A stretch of DNA of 64,000 nucleotides from JBKHYJ01 sp046565505 (GCA_046565505.1 JBKHYJ010000105.1:1-64000), one strand, 5' to 3'; counted from the stretch's first letter, positions 25,890-34,947 are shown. Notes: generated by a model not told the origin, from the sequence alone. Translations and numbers: made by a program.

Positions 25890-26225
25890 GATCAGGTTCT
25901 CCTTAAGTTGTGTTAGGCTCTCGGTTGGTTACAGGTCCACCGGCCGGGGCGGCCCCGGAATCCGGCGACACGCGGACGCACTTCGAGCAGGCCCGCCCCT
26001 TCCCTCGCCTGGGGAAGCGCGGGCGAAAGTATTAACTTGTACCCTTTGACCTTTCCGGGCCGGGCGCCGGCCGCCGGCGCCCCATCCCGGCTTTCGATGG
26101 ACTATCCGGGCAGACGATTGAACAACCCTCGGTACCGCATTCAGTAAGTGGCCCGGCGCGGTCGCCCCGGGACGCTTCTGGCAGAGCGTCGTTGCCGCCG
26201 GCGCTCTGATCTGTATGCGGCGTTA
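25890..26225. other. Intergenic region with a GC-rich hairpin
   Basis: These 336 bases upstream of the 25002 gene hold no supported gene. A hairpin (26062-26082) and a possible regulator palindrome just beyond (26252) are listed separately. Confidence 0.4.
26062..26082 (-). terminator. GC-rich hairpin downstream of the Crp/Fnr gene
   Basis: GGGCGCCGG (26062-26070) pairs with CCGGCGCCC (26074-26082) with a three-base loop, about 145 bases after the stop of the regulator gene. It has no T-tract. Confidence 0.35.
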
Positions 26226-27089
26226 CTATGTCAGAAAATACGTCGGAGGTATGTCAGCTAGCTGACACAAGTAAGAAAAGGCTTGCAGGCCGGCGGCGAG
26301 GATCAAGCCCGCGCATGCCGGCAGGTCTTTGAGGCGCTTCACGCGGATCCACCCGCGCCCGAGTTCGATGATGCCGTCGCGCTCCAGCACATTGAGGATG
26401 GAGGTCGTCGTCTGGCGCGACGCGCCGATCAGGCTGGCTACGTCGTAATGCGTGAGGGGGACGAGGCCGTCGCCCGCCGCGTCGCCGACTTCGGGATCGT
26501 CCGCGGCGAGTTCCCGCAACAGCTCGCAGACGCGCGCGGAGACGTCCTTCGACATGATGTCGGAAAGCTTCTTCTCCATCCTGCGGCGGCGGTCGCCGAC
26601 GAGGCGGATGTAGTTCATAGACAAATTCGATTGAGCCAGCAGGCGCGCGAAGTCGTGCTTGGCGAAGACCCACATCGTCACGTCGTCGAGCGCCTGCGTC
26701 ATGTTGCTCCGCAGCGACTCGTCAACGAGCGCGAACTCGCCGAAGATTTCGCCCGGCCCTATGATGTCGATGGCGATCTCCTTGCCCGACTCGGACAGCA
26801 CGGACAGCTTGACCCTCCCCTGCCCCAGCACGTAGACGAAGTCTGCGCGCTCGCCGGGCAGGTAAATGAATTCGCCACGGCCCTTGCGCAGCGTGCGCGC
26901 GCAGGCCGTGACGCGGCTCACCTCATCCTGGCTAAGCCCATAGAAGATTTGTACACGCTGCGCGCGCGGCGGCCGGCCGGGGGAGTCGCCTTCGCGCTCG
27001 TGGCCCGTGGCATGGAGTTTCGCGGCGCGGCAGTCGTCGCCGCGCGGGGCGCTGAACGAGACAGAAGTGTGGGACGCTGCTATTGCCAT
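26226..27089 (-). CDS. Crp/Fnr-family transcriptional regulator
   Basis: This 287-residue regulator has a non-conserved N-terminal extension of about 45 residues, a cyclic-nucleotide-binding-fold domain (about 48-165; GEFIYLPGERADFVYVLGQGRVKL, GPGEIFGEFALVDE) and a dimerisation helix. The winged HTH (about 215-255) has the recognition helix SLIGASRQTTTSILNVLERDG. There are no Cys clusters for an Fe-S centre. Ligand-contact residues of CRP are not obviously conserved, so the signal is uncertain. The C-terminus runs about 30 residues beyond the usual end. It follows ribA by 63 bases in a possible DoxX / di-haem / RibA / Crp operon. A TGTCA-N6-TGACA palindrome lies inside its own 3' end. Confidence 0.9.
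   Translation of the reverse strand: MAIAASHTSVSFSAPRGDDCRAAKLHATGHEREGDSPGRPPRAQRVQIFYGLSQDEVSRVTACARTLRKGRGEFIYLPGERADFVYVLGQGRVKLSVLSESGKEIAIDIIGPGEIFGEFALVDESLRSNMTQALDDVTMWVFAKHDFARLLAQSNLSMNYIRLVGDRRRRMEKKLSDIMSKDVSARVCELLRELAADDPEVGDAAGDGLVPLTHYDVASLIGASRQTTTSILNVLERDGIIELGRGWIRVKRLKDLPACAGLILAAGLQAFSYLCQLADIPPTYFLT
26252..26267. promoter_or_regulatory. Perfect 16-bp palindrome of Crp/Fnr-site geometry
   Basis: TGTCAGCTAGCTGACA has five-base arms around six bases, the spacing of Crp/Fnr-family sites. It lies within the last codons of the Crp/Fnr-type gene. It is about 360 bases upstream of the 25002 gene start. Confidence 0.4.
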
Positions 27090-27152
27090 AGACGTGACTC
27101 CTGATCCGGTTTACACGCGCCGGCGTTTCAGACTTCATAAAGCTCCCACCCG

Positions 27153-27815
27153 CTACTCGAACTTCTCCGCGAAGTCGATGAGGTGGCCCATCTTCTCCTT
27201 CTTTGTTCGCAGGTAGGGCATGGCGGCCTCGGCCGCCCGGACCTCCAGCGCCACGCGCTCGACCACGTCAAGGCCGCACTCCTGGAGCGCGTGAATCTTG
27301 GCCGGGTTGTTCGACAAGACGCGCACCTTCGACAGGCCGAGGTCGCGGATTATCTCCGCGCATTGCTCGTAACGCCGGCCGTCGACGGCGAGGCCGAGCA
27401 GCACGTTGGCCTCGACGGTGTCGGCGCCCTCGTCCTGCAAGGCGTAGGCGCGTATCTTGTTGATGATCCCTATGCCGCGCCCCTCCTGCTGCTGGTAAAT
27501 GATGGCGCCGTGCCCTTCGGCGGCTATGAGCCTGAGGGCTTCGCGAAGCTGCCTGCCGCAGTCACACCTGGTCGAGCCGAACACGTCCCCCGTCATACAC
27601 TGCGAATGAATGCGGACGAGGCTCGCGCGGCTGGGGCGCAGGGCGCCCGCGGCCAGGGCGATGAACTCTTCGGGCGAGTCCAGCGAACGGTAGCCGATTA
27701 TTCGGAATTCACCGAATTCGGTCGGTAGCCTTGCTTCGGCAACCCTGCGTACAGTGCCCAGGCTCGTGCGCGGGCAAAGCCGCGCCTCCGGGGGGTGTGT
27801 GGTTAAGTTCTGCAT
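27153..27815 (-). CDS. ribA: GTP cyclohydrolase II
   Basis: This 220-residue enzyme opens GTP to the pyrimidine precursor at the first committed step of riboflavin synthesis, releasing formate and pyrophosphate. The zinc site is clear in the [15 protein letters not shown] segment, and the catalytic region has [11 protein letters not shown] and [16 protein letters not shown]. The lumazine-pathway DHBP synthase domain (RibB), often fused, is absent here. I choose the ATG at 27815; the longer open frame begins with a TTG and adds unsupported residues. It sits between a di-haem peroxidase and a Crp/Fnr regulator, an unusual place for a riboflavin gene. No FMN riboswitch is visible upstream. Confidence 0.94.
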   Translation of the reverse strand: MQNLTTHPPEARLCPRTSLGTVRRVAEARLPTEFGEFRIIGYRSLDSPEEFIALAAGALRPSRASLVRIHSQCMTGDVFGSTRCDCGRQLREALRLIAAEGHGAIIYQQQEGRGIGIINKIRAYALQDEGADTVEANVLLGLAVDGRRYEQCAEIIRDLGLSKVRVLSNNPAKIHALQECGLDVVERVALEVRAAEAAMPYLRTKKEKMGHLIDFAEKFE

Positions 27816-27891
27816 CTGGTTTATGTCATCCTCCGCGATATTCGTATTCGCCGCCCGGCGGGCCGGACAACCATGCCGCGTCAAAGGCCGG

Positions 27892-29286
27892 CTAAATCGA
27901 CTTCAGGTACTCGACCAATTCAGATATTTCCTGCTCCGTGAGCGACAGGTTGAAGAACCCGTTATAGTGGTTGACGACGTCGCGCAGAGTCGCGAAACGC
28001 CCGTCGTGGTAGAAGCCGCCCCTCTGATGCGTCCAGAGGCCTTTGAGCGGCGACGTGCGGTACGCCTCATCAGGCGCGCGTTTCGCCTGGAAATCATCAA
28101 TGCCGATTTCAGAAGCCTTGTGCATATTCCAGCCGGGCTCGGTGAATATCGGCGGGACGTGACACGTGGAGCATTGCGCCTTGCCGTTAAATACGGCGCG
28201 CCCGCGCTCTGCGGCCTGTTTATCGAAGCTGCCATCAGGCGGCGTGGGGGCGGGGATCGCAAGCTGAAAGACATGGAGCGGCGCGAGCTTGGGCGTGATC
28301 AAGTCCGGCGTGGACCTTACGTTCCCGAAACCGTTCTTCGCCGCTATCGGGAATTTCTGCGGGTCGTTCAATCTCGGGTCATAGAACGTTCCTTTCCCAT
28401 GCATTTCGAGGTTGGAGACGAAAGCGTTCCAGTGCGTGACCGACCCCCACCCTGTCCAGGTATGCAGGTTCACGCCCGCGAGCCCGAACGCGGGCGGGAT
28501 GAGCGTGGCTGCCGACACGTTCGTGCCCGTCACGACCCCATTCGAGATTTGTTGCGGGTTGAAAGCCTTTCCGTCAAGGAATAACTCGGCGTCAAACTTG
28601 CCCGGCCCCCAGCTCGCGAGGACGGCGCGCACTGTGGCCTCGCTCACCCCGAGGAGGTCGGCCACGGGCTTGAGGTTGGGGGCGAGCGCCACGACCGCGC
28701 CGACGTTCAAATCCCTGTTGGCCCACCCATCGAGCCGCTTGCCGATGCCGGGCGCGAACGAGTCATCGACCGTCGAGTGGCACAACGCGCAAGATATTCC
28801 GACCGAGCGCAGGCTGCCATCCTGATTAAAGAAGCCTTTGACGCCGACGACCGCGTCGAGCTTGAGCAAGGCGAGCGTGACGGCCGGGTCGTCCAGGTTC
28901 ACGCGCCCCTTCTTAAGGTCCTTCACTACCGAATTGGGCAGCGCTTCCGAATCAACTTTCAGCCCGACGGCCAGGGCGGTCTTAGGGCTTACGCCCGCGC
29001 CCACGCCCCCGAGCGCCGCGCCTGCTATCGCCTTGTGAAGCTGAAGCACGCCGCCCCAGAATTCCTCGTCGCCGAAGGTGTCGGCCCGGAAGATTTGCTG
29101 CCCGTCTTCCATCATCTGCCCAATGTTGGTGCTGATCTGGGCGTCAAATCCTTTATCTTTTTTGCCCTGCGGCTCGAATGCGAGGCCGCGGTCGTCCTGG
29201 GCGCGCCCGCCGCCCGCCAGCACCAGCGCCGACCCGACGAGCGCCAAGATAGTTACCGCTAAAGAGAGAGCTTTCTTAATGAGCAT
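27892..29286 (-). CDS. Periplasmic di-haem cytochrome c peroxidase-like protein
   Basis: This 464-residue protein has a signal peptide (about 1-27, ending GGGRAQ) and two c-type haem sites, CALCH and CSTCH. The second is followed by the usual tail with [22 protein letters not shown] and [16 protein letters not shown]. It belongs to the cytochrome c peroxidase / MauG-like superfamily. Reduction of hydrogen peroxide or another oxidation in the periplasm is likely, but the spacing between haems is larger than in classic CcpA. GGGAGGAACG precedes the ATG, which fixes the start and rejects a longer frame overlapping DoxX. It lies 40 bases after the DoxX gene, so the two are probably cotranscribed. 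Confidence 0.9.
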   Translation of the reverse strand: MLIKKALSLAVTILALVGSALVLAGGGRAQDDRGLAFEPQGKKDKGFDAQISTNIGQMMEDGQQIFRADTFGDEEFWGGVLQLHKAIAGAALGGVGAGVSPKTALAVGLKVDSEALPNSVVKDLKKGRVNLDDPAVTLALLKLDAVVGVKGFFNQDGSLRSVGISCALCHSTVDDSFAPGIGKRLDGWANRDLNVGAVVALAPNLKPVADLLGVSEATVRAVLASWGPGKFDAELFLDGKAFNPQQISNGVVTGTNVSAATLIPPAFGLAGVNLHTWTGWGSVTHWNAFVSNLEMHGKGTFYDPRLNDPQKFPIAAKNGFGNVRSTPDLITPKLAPLHVFQLAIPAPTPPDGSFDKQAAERGRAVFNGKAQCSTCHVPPIFTEPGWNMHKASEIGIDDFQAKRAPDEAYRTSPLKGLWTHQRGGFYHDGRFATLRDVVNHYNGFFNLSLTEQEISELVEYLKSI

Positions 29287-29326
29287 GATTTCGTTCCTCC
29301 CGGCTGAGATAATTTTTGTTTTCAGG

Positions 29327-29770
29327 CTAGCGTGCCAGCACGCCACTGGAAGTATGCCCGCCCAGCGCCACGGGCCGCGGGTCAGTGGCCGCCGACCTCA
29401 CCTCCGTGAGTCGCGCGAGCGTGTAAGCCGCGATAGCCATCTCAAGGTCGCGCACGGCGACATCGAAGAACGCGCCGCCGGATACGAGATTGACCGCTAT
29501 GACGACGAGCCATAACATTGCGACGTAGCTGCCGACCCGTGTCCAGCGCGTAAGGATCATTAGTCCGACGATCATTTCTATTACGCCGACTATGTGCATG
29601 AATGTGGTCCCGCTCACCGGCAGCAGGCGCTCCGCCGACGGGCTCAGGTATTTCTCCCAGTCGGCGAGAAGGTTGAAGAATTTGTCGAGGCCCGCCAGGA
29701 AGGGGCCCGCGCCCAGCCCTATTCTGAGCGCCCACCACGCGGAATTGAGTTTGTCCTCCGGCAATGACAT
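29327..29770 (-). CDS. DoxX-like integral membrane protein
   Basis: This 147-residue protein has four predicted membrane helices (about 12-28, 55-75, 80-98 and 100-118). The DoxX-type pattern runs through WALRIGLGAGPFLAGLDKF, IVGVIEMIVGLMIL and VAMLWLVVIAVNL. DoxX-like proteins are small quinol-oxidase-associated or redox-linked membrane proteins of loosely known function. GGAGGGAAAATC before the ATG is a strong ribosome-binding site. It appears to be the first gene of the run that continues with the di-haem peroxidase, ribA and the Crp/Fnr regulator. A shared redox role with the peroxidase is inferred. Confidence 0.85.
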   Translation of the reverse strand: MSLPEDKLNSAWWALRIGLGAGPFLAGLDKFFNLLADWEKYLSPSAERLLPVSGTTFMHIVGVIEMIVGLMILTRWTRVGSYVAMLWLVVIAVNLVSGGAFFDVAVRDLEMAIAAYTLARLTEVRSAATDPRPVALGGHTSSGVLAR

Positions 29771-30089
29771 GATTTTCCCTCCTTATACCAATAGAGTCAC
29801 CAGGGCGAGATCGGTTACAGACTGATCGCGGGGAAAGGCTTGTAACCTTTTTCGATGAAGAGACTCTATACGGATGAGGGGTCAGCAGCGGGGCCGCTTA
29901 AGAATGGGGCTGCTAATGGCGACAGTCATTTCGGCGCGCGGGGTGGCAAGCGGCTAAGGCTTTATGGCGCGTGCGCGCCGGAGGGATGAGATTCTTTGAA
30001 GTGGTGACGCGGCCGGAAGACATGCGGCTCTATTGCGCGGGCCGCTGACAGTCATCAGCGCATGCTGCGGCATTACGACTAGATTTGCT
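29771..30089. other. Intergenic region upstream of DoxX
   Basis: These 319 bases contain no supported gene. TGTAACC at 29841-29847 followed by CTCTATAC resembles an extracytoplasmic-function sigma promoter on the plus strand, but nothing codes downstream of it. I see no clear minus-strand promoter for DoxX. Confidence 0.35.
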
Positions 30090-30482
30090 TCACTCGCGGC
30101 GCGGCGCTCGGCTGCCCATGCGCTCGGCCGCGACTGCGCCGAAACCTGTCAGGAAGACAAGCCCGAAGCTGGCAACCACCAGCTTCAGCCACAGTTTGTA
30201 CTGCTCATAGTCTTCGCGCGTATGTGGCTCCCCGTGCTTGCCGACATACCCCCGCGCGGTCTCCCGTATCGGCGCATCGGGAAAGCCGATGAAGCCATAA
30301 ATGAACGTCGCGGCCGCGATCAACCCCGCGACTAAGCAGGCGGCGAGCAGCGCCTTCGCTAAAGGGCCCTTGCGGCGTGCGTCCGCCGCGTCTCGCTGCG
30401 CCCTGAGCCTAGCTTCGCCGGACAACTGCTCGTACAGGGCGCGCGTTTGGCTGATAATGCCTTTCTCTGGGCGATCTTTCAT
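30090..30482 (-). CDS. Small two-helix membrane protein of unknown function
   Basis: This protein of about 130 residues has a charged N-terminal cytosolic part of 45 residues (rich in Arg, Ala and Glu). Two transmembrane helices follow (about residues 46-66 and 103-125 from this start) with a polar loop between them containing GKHGEPHTREDYEQYK. I do not recognise the family. The start at 30482 follows a GAGG about nine bases upstream; a start 18 bases further up is equally open. It lies alone between the DoxX operon and the peptidase, all on the minus strand. Confidence 0.7.
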   Translation of the reverse strand: MKDRPEKGIISQTRALYEQLSGEARLRAQRDAADARRKGPLAKALLAACLVAGLIAAATFIYGFIGFPDAPIRETARGYVGKHGEPHTREDYEQYKLWLKLVVASFGLVFLTGFGAVAAERMGSRAPRRE

Positions 30483-30546
30483 GCGACGCATCCTCATCAC
30501 AATCCCGGCCCCATTACTTCACCCGCCGCCCGCCCCGATGTTCGAT

Positions 30547-32007
30547 TCAATGATTATTTCCGGCGTCACGCGGATAACGTTGGAGCATCCCTTCTTCTTG
30601 CATCAGCTTTTCGATTGACGCGATATCCATAGGCACGAAGTCAGACAAAATCTCCGCCTTCGCGTCGGTAATCAAGATCATGTCCTCAAGCCGCACGTAA
30701 ATTTTTTCCTCGGGCACGGTCAGGGCGGGCTCTATGGTGAACACCATTCCGGCCCGCAGCGGCCCGGCGTCTTGCCCCACGTCGTGTGTAGCCATCCCCA
30801 CCCAGTGCCCGAGCGACGCGCGCGGGCTCTTGGCCGACGCGGCGTAAGCGGTGACAAATTGCCTCGCGGCATTCTCGTAGGCGGGCTTGGAAAACTTAGA
30901 GGCCGCGAGTATCTTCTCCATCTCCCGCGCGGCTTCCCGCTTTATTACCGCCGCCGTAACTCCGGGCCGTATGGCTTTAAGTATGGCCTGGTAGCAGCCC
31001 AGGTAAAATCCGTACAGCTCACGCTGCCACGGGCTGAACTTGCCATTGACCGGCCACATGCGCGTCACGTCGGCCATGTAGTAGCCTACGTCGGGCGCGA
31101 AATCCATCAGCAAGAAGTCGCCGTCTTCCATCTTGCGTTTGCCGGCGTTGTAGTGCGGATACCATGCGTTGCGCCCGCTGGCGATCAACGAATAGTAGGC
31201 CTCGCCCTGCGCCCCGTTCCTGTAATAAACGTATTTCGCGAGCGCGTCCAGTTCGTATTCCATCAGGCCCGGCGCCGTCGAGCGCATCCCTTCCATCAGG
31301 GCCAGCCCCGAGAGGCGAGTCGCCTTGCGTATTAGCGCCACCTCCCTCGGGCTCTTAATCAGGCGCAGGGTGTCGAGCGTGGGCGAGAGGTCTTTGACTT
31401 CGATCTGCGGGAAGCGTGTGCGCAACGCCTGGACTAGCTGCCCCTCGCGCGAGGGCAGGCCGTCCCACGGGTCGGCGGCGCGGTCGGCGACCGCGCGTAA
31501 AGCGAGGTCACGGCTCATGGCAAATCCTTCGGCGGGACTGAACGGCGTGTATAGCACGCGAACGCCGCGCGCGTAGCGGCTCAGGTGCTCCGTCACCAGG
31601 TCTGTCCCGAAGACATCGTCTACTCCCGAAAGGCGCTTCAACAAGTCCGCGTCTTCCGCCGACAGCAGCTTACCTTCGCCGCGCTCCCGCCCTTCGTTGC
31701 GGTGAGGCAGGAAGAGAGTCGCGCGGCGGCTCGCGCCGTCGAGTAGGAGATACGCATGCGGCACCTCGACGCCGCACAGGTAGTAAAACTCATTCGACTG
31801 CCGGAACCGCGTGTAACCGGCGGGGCTGGCCGCCCCCTGAATGAGGGCCAGGCCGGACTCCCCGATCGCGTCGTAAACCTTAGCTCTGCGGGCGGCAAAT
31901 TCTTCGGGCGGGAAATCTACCGTGAACGGCGAAAAGCCTTCTTGCGCGAAGGCGGATGCCGGACCAAGAATTAATATCAATGCGACAAAGCAATACAGTT
32001 TCAGCAT
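30547..32007 (-). CDS. Exported aminopeptidase P-family (M24B) metallopeptidase
   Basis: This 486-residue protein has a signal peptide (about 1-21, ending SAFAQ). The N-terminal creatinase-like domain covers about 30-215 and the catalytic pita-bread domain about 220-465. The five metal ligands can be traced: Asp in LLMDFAPD, Asp in YMADVTRMW, His in LGHWVGMATHD, Glu in TIEPAL and Glu in RLEDMI. Family enzymes remove an N-terminal residue before proline (Xaa-Pro). Export implies peptide processing in the periplasm or outside. GAAGGGGG lies before the ATG. Full length and intact motifs suggest an active enzyme. Confidence 0.93.
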   Translation of the reverse strand: MLKLYCFVALILILGPASAFAQEGFSPFTVDFPPEEFAARRAKVYDAIGESGLALIQGAASPAGYTRFRQSNEFYYLCGVEVPHAYLLLDGASRRATLFLPHRNEGRERGEGKLLSAEDADLLKRLSGVDDVFGTDLVTEHLSRYARGVRVLYTPFSPAEGFAMSRDLALRAVADRAADPWDGLPSREGQLVQALRTRFPQIEVKDLSPTLDTLRLIKSPREVALIRKATRLSGLALMEGMRSTAPGLMEYELDALAKYVYYRNGAQGEAYYSLIASGRNAWYPHYNAGKRKMEDGDFLLMDFAPDVGYYMADVTRMWPVNGKFSPWQRELYGFYLGCYQAILKAIRPGVTAAVIKREAAREMEKILAASKFSKPAYENAARQFVTAYAASAKSPRASLGHWVGMATHDVGQDAGPLRAGMVFTIEPALTVPEEKIYVRLEDMILITDAKAEILSDFVPMDIASIEKLMQEEGMLQRYPRDAGNNH

Positions 32008-32264
32008 GACGTGTCCCCCTTCGTATTTGACCGCCGCGCCTTAAGCGCAATCAAACCTCGCCGACCGCTGACGGGAAAAATTAAATACCTCTTTAAGTGC
32101 GATGATGAACGAGAAGGTGAGTTTCATCCGCTATGCCCCGGGCCCGTGAAACAGAAACATGATTCCGGGAGGATTAATGATTGCCCGGTTAAGGATTCTC
32201 GGGGCGGCAAATCAATGATAAGAAATTCGCCCCGCGCCCGCCGCACGTGTTCGGCGGGCCAGAC

Positions 32265-32585
32265 CTAATCGGGGATCTGCGCCGCCTTCGCGATGTCTTC
32301 GCCGGCGACGAGCACCAGCTCATTCCTCGCGCCTTCCACACGACTCCGGCGGAATGGCCTGTATTCTTCGCTCTCGTAGAAAGTCATGGCGGCGTCCCTT
32401 GAAGGCCATTCGATGATCAGAAAAATCTGGGGTCTCTCCCGCTCGCCCTCCATCTTCTCGACGTTCGACGTACGGGCCAAATACCGCCCGCCGTGCCGCT
32501 CAACAATCTTCGTTACGTTGCTGACGTACTCCCGCACCCATCCCCCGTCAGTCACGTCGATTTCAGCGACAGAATAATATTTCAT
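32265..32585 (-). CDS. DUF1330-family protein
   Basis: This 106-residue protein has the ferredoxin-like alpha/beta pattern of DUF1330: KYYSVAEIDVTD at the start, a middle RYLARTSNVEKMEGERERP followed by the strand IFLIIEWPSRDAAMTFYES-x-EYRP, and then the RSRVEGARNELVLV end. Members are small dimeric alpha/beta-barrel proteins whose biochemical role is not established. There is no export signal. It starts after GGGGCG and stands alone on the minus strand. Confidence 0.85.
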   Translation of the reverse strand: MKYYSVAEIDVTDGGWVREYVSNVTKIVERHGGRYLARTSNVEKMEGERERPQIFLIIEWPSRDAAMTFYESEEYRPFRRSRVEGARNELVLVAGEDIAKAAQIPD

Positions 32586-32749
32586 GTGACGCCCCTAAAT
32601 CGCCAACGTGCGCTAACGCGGCACGCAACCTGAGTGCGCCCGTGGCCGATTACGGCCCGGCGCGTTGACGTAACTCAAATCGGCCAGGCCGAAGCATTTG
32701 AAATGTGCGCGGTGCGGCCCGCCCACGGCGCCCCGACGGCCGCTTCGCG

Positions 32750-33013
32750 TTATGCCTTCTTGCCCTGATTGCCCGCCCACAACCAGTCGGAGATTGCCCG
32801 CTTTATGTCGAATGCCTCTTTCTCTTCTTGCTTCTTTATAACCTCATACCCGCTGACGACACTCTGCCCGTTCGCGTAATGTGTCCATCGCCAGAGGACT
32901 TCTTCATCTTCCTCTAGCAGGACGCTCAGTACAGGCGAAGACCCGCCGGGCATGGCGCTCGCCGGCGCGTACGCCGTGCGCTTTGCTTGTGTTGTATCTG
33001 GATTTTGACTCAT
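32750..33013 (-). CDS. Small acidic/charged protein of unknown function
   Basis: This 87-residue soluble protein has a Pro/Ala/Ser-rich start. An acidic segment (LLEEDEEVLWRWTHYANGQ) and a charged helix (VIKKQEEKEAFDIKRAISDWL) follow, and it ends in a Trp-containing basic tail. The codon pattern is consistent with a real gene, and AGCGGGG lies before the ATG. I recognise no domain. It is isolated between the DUF1330 and alpha/beta-hydrolase genes, with about 200 empty bases upstream. Confidence 0.6.
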   Translation of the reverse strand: MSQNPDTTQAKRTAYAPASAMPGGSSPVLSVLLEEDEEVLWRWTHYANGQSVVSGYEVIKKQEEKEAFDIKRAISDWLWAGNQGKKA

Positions 33014-33219
33014 TATGACCCCGCTGATTCAGTTACCCGGCCGCGATACGAGCCGGCTCCGATCAGTTTATACTCCGAGCGCCGCGCTTGCCAACTTCCC
33101 TGGCCGCGAGTCGCCAGCGGGCGGCGGCCCTGTACGCGGGCCGCCGCGCAGAAATCGAGGCGCGATGAGCGATTCGCCGAGCGGCTTCCGCCGGCTGCCT
33201 TCGTCAGCCGGCGCTTTCT

Positions 33220-34449
33220 CTACGGCTTCTTAGCGCCGCCTCTGAAGACCTCCTGCGTCAGCCAGGTGAAGATCGGGTGCTCGACTTCATGCCTGTGATT
33301 GATTGAGAACACATGATCGACATGCCCATACAACTCATTGAAGTTAAGCGTGACCCTGGCCGATGTCATCAGCCGGGCCGTGTCTATCATGCCCGTCCCG
33401 AAGCCATGCCGGCCGGCGAAAATGATTACAGGGCCCCTGAAGTTTTGCAGGTTATTCGAGAATGTGCGCTCGCCCGCAAGCCCGCAGCTCACGTCCCTCA
33501 CGGTCCTGGTCGCGGTGTAGTCAACGAATTGCGCAATGTTGGCATGCACGAGCGGCTCGTTTGCGAAGAAGAAACGGTCCTCCGATACGCTCCCGGCGAG
33601 GAAGGAGTAGCCCGGCCTGGGCGTGGTGGGCGACAGCGGCGGCGCGCTCATCGTAGCGACGAAAACCTGGTGATTGGTGAACCCCGCCGGGAAACCCGGC
33701 AGCGGCGTAGGGCCATTCGGGTCAACCGCCGCCAGCTGGCTAACCAGCTTGAACCCCTGGATGCCCTGAGCGTCGAAAAACACCCCGCTAGCCAGAAGGG
33801 CATCGAAACCTGCGCAGAAGTCCGCGTTGATGGCCCGTACTTGCGGGTCCTCGTCGTACATCGTCCCTTCGATCAGCACCGCGCCGGCGTAATCATCCGG
33901 GTGAGCGTTGATCGTGGCAATCGCGGCTATGCTGCCCAGAGACAATCCCCCGACGACGGGCTTCTCGCCGGGGTGCGCGAGCCCGATCTGCTGCCGCACG
34001 AACGCCACGTCGTCCACGATTGTTTGCAGCCCCCAGTCCGCCATCGCGGAGCAATCAACCGCGCCGCTCTCGCAAGAGCCCGCCGCTATGCCCTGCACGC
34101 GCTGCGAGTAGCCCCACACGTCGAAGTTGCGCCGCGCGAAGAACGCGGCGAACGAATTGTTATAGTCGTTGTTTTCTCCGACCTCATAGTTTTGGAACCC
34201 GCTCCCGAGCGGCGGCAACAGCAGGACCGTACCTTTGAGCGCCCGGCTCGGAATACCCTTCCGCACGCGCGAGATTTGGAAGCGGTTGATCGGATTGGCC
34301 CCGACCTGCACAGTGGTCACGGTCTTGACGAGGTCGCCCGCCACGACAGAGCTTTCCGTGCTGATGATTTGATAAGTCTGCGCCTGGCCCACGCCCGCAA
34401 GGAGCATCAGAAAAGCCGTAGATAGTAGAGAGTAAAATGCTCGCCTCAT
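33220..34449 (-). CDS. Secreted alpha/beta-hydrolase
   Basis: This 409-residue protein has a signal peptide (about 1-23, ending GVGQAQ) and an alpha/beta-hydrolase fold. The strand GTVLLLPPLGSG may supply the oxyanion hole. The nucleophile elbow GLSLGS carries the serine, an Asp may come from the late strand after VIIFAGRHGFG, and GHVDHV provides the likely catalytic His. Substrate is unknown; secreted hydrolases of this type act on esters or lactones. AAGGAG is placed correctly for the ATG. The gene is divergent from the porin gene, separated by about 500 bases that include the Pho-box-like element. Confidence 0.87.
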   Translation of the reverse strand: MRRAFYSLLSTAFLMLLAGVGQAQTYQIISTESSVVAGDLVKTVTTVQVGANPINRFQISRVRKGIPSRALKGTVLLLPPLGSGFQNYEVGENNDYNNSFAAFFARRNFDVWGYSQRVQGIAAGSCESGAVDCSAMADWGLQTIVDDVAFVRQQIGLAHPGEKPVVGGLSLGSIAAIATINAHPDDYAGAVLIEGTMYDEDPQVRAINADFCAGFDALLASGVFFDAQGIQGFKLVSQLAAVDPNGPTPLPGFPAGFTNHQVFVATMSAPPLSPTTPRPGYSFLAGSVSEDRFFFANEPLVHANIAQFVDYTATRTVRDVSCGLAGERTFSNNLQNFRGPVIIFAGRHGFGTGMIDTARLMTSARVTLNFNELYGHVDHVFSINHRHEVEHPIFTWLTQEVFRGGAKKP

Positions 34450-34782
34450 AACCTTTTCTCCTTCGGTATCATTATTCGGGGAGTTGGCTATAAATAAGCC
34501 GCGATTGTTTTTCTAAGAGTCTATCGAACGAACCGCCGGAGCCGCCTGACGGCCGGGCCGCGTTTTCGCTAAAGGCGGTTCTTCCCCTCATCCGCTGGCT
34601 CGTAAGATATCCCACAATCTATTCTCACCTGCTATGATTGTCAATCCGAGTATTCGCCGGCCGCCGGGTGCGTTGCGCCCTGGCTGGTCAAAGTAGCCGC
34701 GCGGGGACGGCCCCAATGCGGGGCGGACGCATGCTCGCGGCGTGAATCAGGAGGTTTGTTCTCTTCCGCCATTTCAGAATGA
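34450..34782. other. Divergent intergenic region upstream of the Pho-box-like repeats
   Basis: These bases hold no supported gene. The hydrolase promoter on the minus strand should lie here, but I see no clear -35/-10 pair. Confidence 0.35.
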
Positions 34783-34812
34783 TTTAACATTAACTTAATG
34801 TCATTTTAAGGT
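34783..34812 (+). promoter_or_regulatory. Pho-box-like triple direct repeat upstream of the porin
   Basis: Three eight-base units, TTTAACAT (34783), CTTAATGT (34794) and TTTAAGGT (34805), are separated by exactly three bases, an 11-base period. This matches the cyanobacterial Pho-box layout of PyTTAA-type octamers with three-base spacers. A possible -10 (TATAGA 34819-34824 or TATTTA 34815-34820) follows at once. The porin start codon is about 135 bases downstream. Confidence 0.55.
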
Positions 34813-34827
34813 TGTATTTATAGACTA

Positions 34828-34845
34828 CTTGACTGACTTGACTGA
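34828..34845 (+). repeat. Tandem 9-bp duplication
   Basis: CTTGACTGA occurs twice head-to-tail (34828-34836 and 34837-34845) in the 5' leader region between the Pho-box-like repeats and the porin gene. It may be a small replication-slippage duplication or part of a binding site. Confidence 0.5.
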
Positions 34846-34947
34846 ATGGTGGGGCGCGGGAGCGCGGAGGGGTTACGGTCCATCGGGTCGCCGCATGGCT
34901 ACGCGCGGCGGTGTCGTCGCAGGTATAGACTTAAAGGAGGAACTAGA

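Noticed and set aside
29841..29872. ECF-sigma-type promoter (TGTAACC followed by CTCTATAC)
   Set aside because: The -35-like element is suggestive but no gene follows on that strand, so I list it only as a note within the gap.
33313..34425. Long plus-strand frame opposite the secreted alpha/beta-hydrolase gene
   Set aside because: It is antisense to a convincing hydrolase with a signal peptide, has Arg/Pro-rich composition and no ribosome-binding site. High GC creates long antisense frames.
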